From Adiantum capillus-veneris (lineage: Eukaryota > Streptophyta > Polypodiopsida > Polypodiales > Pteridaceae): DNA of 64,000 nucleotides. Within the stretch, counting starts at the first letter, position 1. Each line of letters starts with the position of its first letter. Location: NCBI GenBank assembly GCA_014529385.2, contig CM043952.1, positions 55,652,619-55,716,618 of the forward strand, read 5' to 3'. Position numbers and translations under genes: made by a program. Shown one piece after another: positions 32,160 through 41,271 of the stretch. The notes under the pieces were generated by a model, which saw nothing but the letters and a program-made list of their open reading frames with translations, was not told the DNA's origin and ran no database searches.

Positions 32160-32990
32160 TGTTTAGATTTACTAAACACCATAACATCATAAAAGAAGAC
32201 AATGACAAAATCCTAATGGTCAATAAAAGTCCTATTAATCATACGTGTAAAAGTAGCTGGTGCACCTGCCAGACCAAACAGCATGACAAGAAACTTGTAG
32301 TGCTTGCTTTGTATCCTAAATGAAGTTTTGTAAACATCCTCTTCAAACATTTTGACTTAATGTTACCCAAATTTAAGGTCTAAATTAAGTTTTGTAAACA
32401 TCCTCTTCAAACATTTTGACTTAATGTTACCCAGATTTAAGGTCAACTTTGCTAAAAATGTTTGCCTCTTTCAAAGTGTCCAGTAGATCATCGACTTGTC
32501 AACTTTGCTAAAAATGTTTGGCTCTTTCAAAGTGTCTAGTAGATCATCGACTTTGGAAATAGGAAACCTATACTTAATCGTGATCTTGTTTAAATCCATA
32601 TTGACTTTGGAAATAGGAAACCTATTCTTAATCATGATCTTGTTTAAATCCATGTAGCCGATACACATATGAAACGCTCCATTTTTTTCTTAACATGGTG
32701 AACTACTAGGTATTATAAGTCCTCGGTTAAGTAAGTCGTTGATTTGGTTTTGTATTTCGCTATGGACAGTTGGGTGTACACAATAAGATGCTCTACAAGG
32801 AGGTTCACTACTCGTGATAATGTCAATTTTATGTTCTTCAAGGCATGAAGGTGAAATTTCAAGAGGCAAATCATGCATAAAGTAGTCCTTAAAATGTGAG
32901 AGAAAGACATCGTGTGAAGAATGAGGTGGAGTTTTATACTAAGCAAAGAAGTCATTTACAAGAACTAGGTAGGTTTTCCTTGCTTTCTGA
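32160..32990 (-). pseudogene. Gypsy reverse-transcriptase fragment
   Basis: Read leftwards from about 32990. HKIDIITSSEPPCRASYCVH and INDLLNRGLIIPSSSPC mark the start of the gypsy RT domain. MDLNKIMIKNRFPISKVDDL follows in disturbed copies, then near 32170-32290 FGLAGAPATFTRMINRTF and a degraded catalytic stretch (IVFFYDVMVFSKS; the usual Asp-Asp pair reads Tyr-Asp). The middle is scrambled by three adjacent tandem duplications (32323-32653). No flanking LTR, protease or integrase is seen. Confidence 0.8.
32323..32653 (-). repeat. Three adjacent short tandem duplications in RT remnant
   Basis: Unit pairs 32323-32380/32387-32444 (period 64), 32443-32497/32499-32553 (period 56) and 32549-32599/32603-32653 (period 54). 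They lie end to end in one RT fragment, and each pair differs by only one to three bases. Confidence 0.92.
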
Positions 32991-33699
32991 TGGCTCATTT
33001 GGCTTGTGTATGAGAAAGAAGGGGAAACTATTGATGTTCAAGTGTCTCTTGGATAGAAAAAAATATAGTTCCATGTATGACAGTGAATTTGTGTGTTTTA
33101 TAGTTGATCAGTGGGTTGAAAAACTTGTGTTGGAAAGGCCTTCCCAAAATCATATCAATACCATGCATGTAAGGATCGAGTGAAGCTCAAACTGCAGATT
33201 CATACTCAGCACTCTGTTCAATTTGCAAATTCAGACTCAGCAGTACATGCTCAAACTACATAGTCAAACATAGTATATAATTGAATTGCAAAATCAAAAC
33301 AATATAGTAAAGTGATGGAGTTGCACACATAGAAGATGTGCAGAAGTTAGAGATGGACAGGATAGCTTTGACACAGTGTTTGTGGGTGCAAAAAATTTGT
33401 ACCCTCTTATGTTTTTCTCTATAGTTATAGTATAGGATTATACAACCATCCAATAAGGGTGCAAATATACAACCGACCAATAAGGGTGTCGACAAGCACG
33501 TGGCCCTTTCTACCAACAACCTCCCACCAAAAGGCAATGTGCCTAAAGTGGAGGAAAGAATCAACTATGTACAAAGCAAAAAAACACCTATATCTATCCA
33601 ACCCCCATCATCTGTCGGCAATGAGAAAAACTCTCAGCTAGAAGACCCGTTGTGAGAAGGTTTGTAGGATTATCATCGTATGTACCTTGGCAAGATCAA
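32991..33699. other. Unassigned sequence
   Basis: No gene recognised. Short near-repeats such as GCAGATTCATACTCAGC and GCAAATTCAGACTCAGC lie around 33195-33245. Confidence 0.5.
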
Positions 33700-34260
33700 T
33701 GCACTTGTTGTCGATAAGATGATACTTCAACTATATGTGATTTGCCTTTGCATGAAAAAATTCCAAGCTAGCATGATAGCACTCTGACTGTCACAATGGA
33801 GAATCACAATCTCTAAAATGCCAAGCTCTCCCACCAAGCATGAAAGACATAACACCTCCTTGCATGCCTTAGTAGTAGTAGCAACATACTTTGCCTCTGT
33901 TGTAGACAATGCAACACACTTTTGTATCCTAGATATCCAAGAGAGTGCTCCCCCTGTGAACGTGAAAACATACCTTGAAGTAGAAATATGTTGCTACTTA
34001 GTAGTAGCAACATAATTTGCCTCTGTTGTAGACAATGCAACACACTTTTGTATCCTAGATATCCAAGAGAGTGCTCCCCCTGTGAACGTGAAAACATACC
34101 TTGAAGTAGAAACATGTAGTCCACATGACCAACATAGTTTGCATCCGTAAAGCTCTCCACAGATTCCTTCTACTTGCCAAAACAGATGCACAAATCCTTT
34201 GTTCCCTTGAGGTACCTTGTAATAGTACCTCGTAATACCTGTCACTGCTTCTCAATGCTT
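33700..34260 (-). pseudogene. Copia RNase H fragment
   Basis: Read leftwards. A TDANYVGHVD-like segment near 34140 is the start of copia RNase H, and ALSTTEANYVATT appears near 34000 and again near 33890. LVGELGILEIVILHCDSQSA follows at about 33770-33830, with the catalytic Asp in CDSQSA. A 126-bp tandem duplication (33875-34126) splits the domain and repeats part of it. The upstream RT is absent. It is a fragment unrelated to the gypsy RT piece 1 kb away. Confidence 0.8.
33875..34126 (-). repeat. 126-bp tandem duplication in RNase H fragment
   Basis: Two near-identical units, 33875-34000 and 34001-34126, both starting GTAGTAGCAACATA. Confidence 0.92.
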
Positions 34261-36889
34261 TTTTCTAGGATTTTCCATGTACCTATTGGTCTTCACACCA
34301 TCTAGCAGCAACAACAACAATATCATGCACCATTCCATAGTTATCTAATAGGCAGATGACTACGAACACACCTCTATCATTTGATGTTGATAATGATTGA
34401 CAGGCAAGCTATCCAAACTTGCACACCTCCATTCTATTCCAATCTGGAAATTCAAAATTTGATAGGCCATATACACATGCATTGCAAGGTAAAAAAACAA
34501 TGGAAATGTTCACTACAAAATCTACGGTCGATCCATCACGCAATGGATGAAGACATTTCTCCACGACTTGTGGCCTCACAAAGCTTAGGAAGGCCTTCTT
34601 CAAATCATTCTCTATCTTGTCCAAACCAAAATGCACAATATGAATATGGTCGCCTCGCTCTCTGCAAATACCCTCAATCAAAACAAGTTAGATTTTGAAA
34701 CACAATGCAACTCCAAATCAATGTTTCCACGTACCGGTTGACGGGTATGTAACCATTGGCAGGTTCGAGACATGCAATATTTGTGTTTCCAAACTTGTTG
34801 AAAAGTCTACCACCTCCTTTGCTGACATTCCACTTCTCTCACTGATCACCAAGAAATGCACAAATTTTAAAGTGACTGAAAAATGTTTGATGTTTGAATG
34901 TAAGTCAAACATACTCACGTTTCTCTTTTATAAGAGCCACCCCCTGTGAACCTGATGCCTCCCCAGAATGCTCCATCTGCAAAGCAATATCGTATAGGTT
35001 ATTTAAGGTTAACCCTAATGATGGGGGTAGGTACTATGTAATTATGAAGGCATTAACTTTGACACCTGAGATGTTGTATCAAACCCCTCCAATTGAGGCG
35101 TTTGGACACTGGACTCTGCTACTGTAGACATTTGAGTGCCTCCACACACTCTATCCTTCACAACATCATTGTGTGCCTTCTCCTCGTTTGGAGGGAAGTA
35201 TCCTTCACCATACTCCAGGAAGCAGGGAAAATCCTAGTAGACTATACTCTAAAGTTGCATGCTATTTGCATTGGGTTAAAAATATGCTCCAATTTCTCAA
35301 TTTCAAGCATTGCCTACAAGCTCTTGACCCCTTTTCTGTTAAACTTGCGAATCCACAACCATCTAATACAAGCAATAATAATGTTAGCATCATATTTTAG
35401 TTCTCTGATGCATTGCAATTGTTTACTTTGCATACCTGCAAAGATACCTTTTTCTTGCATCCGTTGATGCCTTGCTCACCTTAGACTGTGTTCCCTTTTT
35501 CATCACATTTAGCTCATAAGCAAAGGTCTTGCCCTTATGCATCAATTTAGCGTCTTCGATGAACAACTCTAGGTCCAACCCAAGCATCGATTGCAAATGT
35601 ATATTGAGGGTACAATTGTATACATTTTCCGCCTCTCTAAAAATGGAAGATGAAAAAAATTTCATCCTCAACCATTCTCAAAAAACAATAGACTCTCCTG
35701 TTACAACAAAAACAATGAACATGTCAAAATGACACAATCTATCTCCATGACTCGATAATCCAACAACAAGGCAATCAAATGTACCCACCAATCTGAGGAA
35801 TGTTCAAAATCTTAACATCTCTCGGATTACCAGAGGCCATCGCACACAGGATGCATGCTTTTTTGTCTGAGGGAAGAGCTGCACATGCCAACCCATTTAA
35901 TCTTTCCTTCGTTATCCACTTTGGTCGACTGGTCCACTCGTGGCACGTAATGTCCTACACAAAAGTCAAAAGGGGTCAATGGAAACATGCAATCTGAATA
36001 TTTTTTCTATCTTTGAAAGATATCCAAGACCAACCCACCTCCACCATTCATCTTCCAATGCAGGGTCAACAATCACCAATGCATATCTTGTCATTTTTTT
36101 TAGACTGTGTGTGTGCCTCAAAGAATGTTGTTTTGTATCGAGCTTGAAACTCGATCGGAAGCATACTATTTTGCTTTGCTACAATTTTTTTCAAGGCAAG
36201 CATATATTTTTCCTATTGACATGACACTAATGATCAAACAAATTTATGATCCCAATACTTTTTGACACTCAACAATCAAACAATCTAAGAACACGTATTG
36301 GATTAGAAGGTGAGACATTAGTGCGACGGACACATTGTACTAGAACTCCTTCCTCACCCTTTTATCTATGTTTACGTGCATCGAGTTGTATACTACACAT
36401 CACAGTTTCTCCACGATTGCTTCCTTTGAAGCAAAGACCCATTGCCAGCCCCATCCATAGCATGTATGTGTATGATGTGGACATGTATCCTATCTCGTTC
36501 AATCTACAAGAAATTGATGCAATGTTACTCATTAGTCAATCTTACACTAATTCCAAGCAATTGCACACTCAAATACACCAACGAGATGTTACTTGTTTAT
36601 ATGCATCACTATGCTCAACATGTCGGCCTCATTTGACGAATCCACTTTCAGTAGTTCCACTTGAATTCAAGGGTGCAGATCTACATTTTTTTGTACACAA
36701 CACCTAACATCATAAGAAAGGACGATTGTTCAATGCATTTCTAAACATGCTTGCAAATTAACACCATTAACAACATAGCTTACTCTCTTTTAGTACTCCC
36801 GTCCAGGCGGCGAGCCTATGGTTGCCATCCCAGTTATACAACATTTTACCGCACAGGTTGGTCCAACAAGTGTCCTAGATTTCAGCCTC
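34261..36889. other. Unassigned sequence, possible decayed coding
   Basis: 2.6 kb without a recognisable element boundary. One plus-strand segment (about 34930-35060) reads PECSICKAISYRLFKVNPND then GGRYYV, vaguely like a GRF-type zinc finger but without its last cysteine. Minus-strand 35423-35671 (FIEDAKLMHKGKTFAYELNV) looks protein-like but matches nothing I know. Both may be host-gene or transposon-captured fragments; I cannot support a gene call. Confidence 0.35.
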
Positions 36890-37081
36890 GAACTCCTTGT
36901 TTACAGCACGCCACAAGGGATCTTGTCACTAAATTGGTTGCTAAGGGTTTCAAGCAAAAGAAAAGCATGGATTTTGACAAGAGTTTCACGCCATAAGGGA
37001 TCTTTTCGCTAAATTGGTTGCTAAGGGTTTCAAGCAAAAGAAAAGCATGGATTTTGACAAGATTTTCTCTGCAATAGTCAA

Positions 37082-37083
<2 letters not shown>
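36890..37083 (+). pseudogene. Copia RT N-terminal fragment, duplicated
   Basis: LVAKGFKQKKSMDFDK, the conserved start of copia RT, appears twice in an 80-bp tandem duplication (about 36909-36988 and 36989-37068). It is followed by SAIVKM and then a (GA)n run. The rest of RT is missing. The same fragment recurs downstream in the composite repeat. Confidence 0.8.
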
Positions 37084-37135
<52 letters not shown>

Positions 37136-37250
37136 ACCTCCGACTTGTTGCAGTTTGTTGTCGAGTCCTAATCAACATTTTCAAGCTTCTTGAAAATTAA
37201 ACAAGCAATAATTTCTACCCAAAATTCCCCTTTACTTTCAAACATAGAGA

Positions 37251-37304
<54 letters not shown>

Positions 37305-37437
37305 TCTTGTTCAATGTAGGATCTCTCGTGCAGACAGGCGGAGATGGTGCTGCTCCACCCTCGGCACGGCCTGTACGCAAGGGTTTCAAGCAAAAGAAAA
37401 GCATGGATTTTGACAAGATTTTCTCTACAATAGTCAA

Positions 37438-37480
<43 letters not shown>

Positions 37481-37613
37481 TCTTGTTCAATGCAGGCTCT
37501 CTCGTGCAGACAGGCGGAGATGGTGCTGCTCCACCCTCGGCACGGCCTGTACGCAAGGGTTTCAAGCAAAAGAAAAGCATGGATTTTGACAAGATTTTCT
37601 CTGCAATAGTCAA

Positions 37614-37675
<62 letters not shown>

Positions 37676-37920
37676 ACCTCCGACTTGTTGCAGTTTGTTG
37701 TCGAGTCCTAATCAACATTTTCAAGCTTCTTGAAAATTAAACAAGCAATAATTTCTACCCAAAATTCCCCTTTACTTTCAAACATAGAGAAAAGAGAGAG
37801 AGAGAGAGAGAGAAAGCGAGAGAGAGAGAGAGAGAGATGGTCTTGTTCAATGTAGGCTCTCTCGTGCAGACAGGCGGAGATGGTGCTGCTCCACCCTCGG
37901 CACGGCATGTACGCAAGGGA
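36909..37920 (+). repeat. Composite repeat array joined at (GA)n runs
   Basis: Three modules recur. X, the RT fragment, at about 37021-37083, 37379-37440 and 37556-37617. Y, starting ATCACCTCCGACTTGTTG, at 37133-37256 and 37673-37796. Z, starting TGGTCTTGTTCAATG, at about 37301-37378, 37478-37555 and 37837-37918. Order is X-Y-Z-X-Z-X-Y-Z. (GA)n runs at 37083-37132, 37257-37300, 37440-37477, 37616-37672 and 37793-37836 mark X-Y, Y-Z and X-Z borders. Recombination between the runs explains the shuffling. Confidence 0.88.
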
Positions 37921-38504
37921 CATGAAAACATCTACCACTCTGTTTTTCTTCCTCTCTCTCCACTACGTCATCTGTCCACATGCAGAGACTTTAATAGCCA
38001 AGAGGCCTCAAAGATCTATCCGAAGAGAGAGAGATTGATTTGAACGAGACCTCTTCACTTTTCCTTTCAAATCGTTTTCTTTCTCGTTAGCATCTATTGT
38101 GATTCCCCTTGAAAAAACTTGAGTACCACCCTTGTTGAGGGAGACCCAATCTTCTTATGGAGAAATGCAAAAACGAAGTCTTGGAAGAGGCTTCTGAGAT
38201 TAAACAAGTGACAGAATCACGAGGCCTGCCTAAAGGGTTCAAATTGAAACAATGGTTACACATATTTTAAAAAAATACATAAACTAATGAGTAGTACTTT
38301 CCTGCACACTTGTTCCCCACCGTTGTCTAGACACGTCCCGGGCTGCATCTACACTTGTCCGAGGAGATCAAGAGGCCTGTTAGTATTATTGGCTTGAACG
38401 GCCATCATCACCATTATTACATGCACATCATAGCAACTATAGAGGACTCGTCTTGCTAATGATGTAGAAGGGGCTCACCATAGCATGATTCAGCGCCAAC
38501 CTAA
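37921..38504. other. Unassigned sequence
   Basis: No gene, repeat or element ends recognised between the composite array and the MITE. Confidence 0.5.
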
Positions 38505-38513
38505 AAGTTAAAA

Positions 38514-38993
38514 GGGAAATTACTGAATTACCCCTCTAATTTGTGGAAATTCCCAAAATACCCCTCAAATTTCAAAAACTCCCAAAATACCCTTGTATCT
38601 ATTTTGGTTGGATTGTTCAAGATTTTCTAACCTTTATTCCTTTATAACGATTGACATCCGTTTTTGCGTGCTTAGCATGTAATTTTTCGACCAAAAAAAA
38701 GTAATTATTCTAAAGATAATGAAGCAATTCATCTCCAAAGCCTACATAACCAACTCAACTTCTAGATTTAGCATCTTATCTTTTATTGATAGACAATCGG
38801 TCTTCTTATGAAAAGCTACAAATTCTTTTATCTTTGGCAAAATTCAATCTCACAACCAGGGGTATTTTGGGAATTTCGGAAAATTTGAAGGGCATTTGGG
38901 GAATTTATGACAAAATATTGGTGGTGTTTTGGGAAATCTGAGGGGTATTTTGGGAATTTTCACAAATTAGAGGGATATTTTGGTAATTTTCCC
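38514..38993. mobile_element. 480-bp MITE, Mutator-type
   Basis: Terminal inverted repeats of about 60 bp (left GGGAAATTACTGAATTACCC, right the inverse of GGGAAAATTACCAAAATATC). A perfect 9-bp target duplication AAGTTAAAA flanks it at 38505-38513 and 38994-39002. Long TIRs and a 9-bp duplication are typical of Mutator-like elements. It has no coding capacity. A related copy starts at 63641. Sequence at 39105-39185 shares words with its end and may be a degraded relative. Confidence 0.92.
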
Positions 38994-39002
38994 AAGTTAA
39001 AA

Positions 39003-39832
39003 TTTCATCATTCCTTGGATGCCTTGTTTTTTATATAAATGTTGGCTTACACCGTTCACCAATGAAAGAATTTGTATTTCAATAGAGATAACCCCTCACC
39101 GGTAGTTTGGAAGTTTGGAAATATTCAAAGGGCATTTTGAGAATTTCGAAAGAATACGAGGGATATTTTGAGTATTTTTTAGATTTGAGAAGTTTCTACA
39201 ATGCCCGTGGCTCTATGTTGGACTACTGCAACAAAGAATTCTTCTCGACCCCGGCATTTTGTAAGTTTAAAGGATGTCCGCTTTTGTATTGCTTTTGAGT
39301 GCAAAACCTTCAAATAAAATCAATTTAGCTTCTACATAAAAGTAATTTTCATTCTCTTTGTGAGATGCATCAATGTTTCAACGTTTGGGTCAAAGCTATG
39401 ATCTTTCTCCCAAACCATCAATAGTGCATGTGCCCATCTTGTCGCTGTCGTCACCTACAAGGGGAAGGGGGAAGCGGTCGTCGCCTTGCCTACGAGGAGC
39501 CCGGAGCAAGGAGGCTCACAGGGGTTGTCTGCGATAGGAGGACTGGTCGGGGTTGGAGATTTAAAGATGACGGGGAGGCTTTGTCTTGCGTGGTGGGGGT
39601 CTGCCTCGAGCGGGCACTCGGCCACCACACACTGCTGCTCCGGTTGCTCCCATGCCACCCTTATTTTTGAAGTGGGAGTTGCTTCTATCCCACCTACTCC
39701 ATGGGAGGAAATGGACACACGCTTCTTCTCGGCTAGTTTCGACCACTCTGCGCGACGAGTGACAGACGCCTTGAGCTACTGGCAACGAGACCTCCGTTCG
39801 ATGGGGCTTGGCCTCCCTCATGGCCTACGGTG
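39003..39832. other. Unassigned flank, partly GC-rich
   Basis: An AT-rich part with MITE-like words (39105-39185), then a GC-rich stretch (39420-39830) open in several frames on both strands. No domain is recognisable; multiple open frames are expected from GC-rich DNA. It was continuous with 49457-49600 before the chromovirus inserted (target CGGTG). Confidence 0.45.
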
Positions 39833-40861
39833 TGTCATAAAAACTAATATCTAATACTCCCAAATGATTTTCTCATGTTAAACTAATCATTTAATATGGG
39901 GGAAGTGCGAGGGGAGTAAAAGCTAGAATATTGGTAAGACTACCAGACCGGTCCCTGTCAGGGATCCAAAGGAGGGAAAATAGGGATCCAAAGGGGGAGA
40001 ATCTCCAAAAGAGCAATGTGCTTCAATGGGGCTTAAAAGACCTAAGGTTCAGCTCCATTAAGAGTTCCATAGGCTAAGGTTCCAAAAATTAAATCCTTTA
40101 TCCAATGGCCAAAGCAAGGGGAAAATTGGATGGTCTTAGGAAGACTAAAAAGTCTTCCCACATCCCTAGAAAGGAGGGGATGAGCCCTTATTGTAGGGGA
40201 TGAGAGAGAAACACACACACACTCCAAGGCTCCCCCTCCTTTACACAAAGGGAATATTGGACATACATACAACTCATGTGTGCAATAAGAACTCCATCTC
40301 CTTCTCCAACATTGAGAAGCGGAGGCCTACACCAACAACTCTTGGCTATGCAAATCCAACCAAGAGCCAAGATTCAATGGCATGCTCATCTCCTCTACCA
40401 TGCTAATTACTAAGCTAATCTATGCTATTAGAGTGATTATGTGAGGAGAATAATTCTTTCTCGTAAGATACATCTAGCTCTTACCATTTTTGAAGGTGTG
40501 TGAGGTCTTGGGACTGAGGCTAGGGACTTTTTCAAGCATAATTTGGTGCATGAAGCTTCCATCTTCATTGCACTAACGAGATTTGTCAAGGAACACAAGA
40601 ATTGTATTGTACAAAAGTCTCGTTTGATGGAAGAAGCTACAATACAAAGCCTTTATGGAGGGGGGACCGGCTCTATGTAAATCCGGTCCTTAAATGTTGT
40701 CAATTGTTCTATTTCTCTCTCTTTTTGAGTATTTCTAACGCCAAATTAGCTAAATGTAATCTGTTATGTTTCTTTCTCAAATTAAGTACTCTCTCTATGC
40801 TCATTAGGAACTTGTTATCAATTTTTGCTACACACAAGTTACTAGTGCATTAAATGTAACA
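39833..40861 (+). repeat. 5' LTR of the chromovirus
   Basis: 1029 bp, TGTCAT...GTAACA. It contains a (CA) run near 40210 and CCGGTCC motifs. Relative to the 3' LTR it lacks about 450 bp at a (CA)n run. Confidence 0.9.
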
Positions 40862-40862
40862 T

Positions 40863-40874
40863 TAGTATCAGAGC
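40863..40874 (+). other. Primer-binding site, tRNA-iMet variant
   Basis: TAGTATCAGAGC directly after the LTR. It is one mismatch from the standard initiator tRNA-Met PBS, which is usual for plant chromoviruses. Confidence 0.85.
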
Positions 40875-41271
40875 TATTGGTTTCTGTTTTCTTGCTCAAG
40901 AAGAGAGGTCCTCAAGCTTGCTACAAATGGTTGGTGTCATTTATTGCAAAAGAGTAAGTAGAATAGGGATTTTTCATCCTTGAAGCACGCCTGCTTTATG
41001 CAGTTAATGGGGATACCGTCGAGAGCTATGGTTTAACAATGGAGTCCTTCAGGGCTTGCCTATGGCTTAACCATTATTAAGCTATTAGAAGCTTGATAGG
41101 AGCCGGTGATGTCTTGTCTCTGTTGAACCCTCTCTTCTATTCCTTGTAGTTAAAAATATTTGAGCCACGGGTATAGATGCTTGAATGCTAATCTTTGAAG
41201 GTAAAGAGGAGTAGCAACTAGGGCTTGAAGTGCCAAAGTACAAGTAAAATTTACACCTAAAATTTGCTAGT
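40875..41271 (+). other. Chromovirus leader
   Basis: About 400 bp between PBS and gag, no coding seen. Confidence 0.7.

Noticed and set aside
36246-36707. 153-codon open frame
   Set aside because: No recognisable domain, no neighbouring support and composition unlike a conserved protein; treated as chance in AT-rich DNA.
39428-39854. GC-rich stretch with several overlapping open frames on both strands, possible host gene
   Set aside because: High GC makes chance open frames likely. No frame shows a domain or consistent coding character, and the frames overlap each other on both strands.
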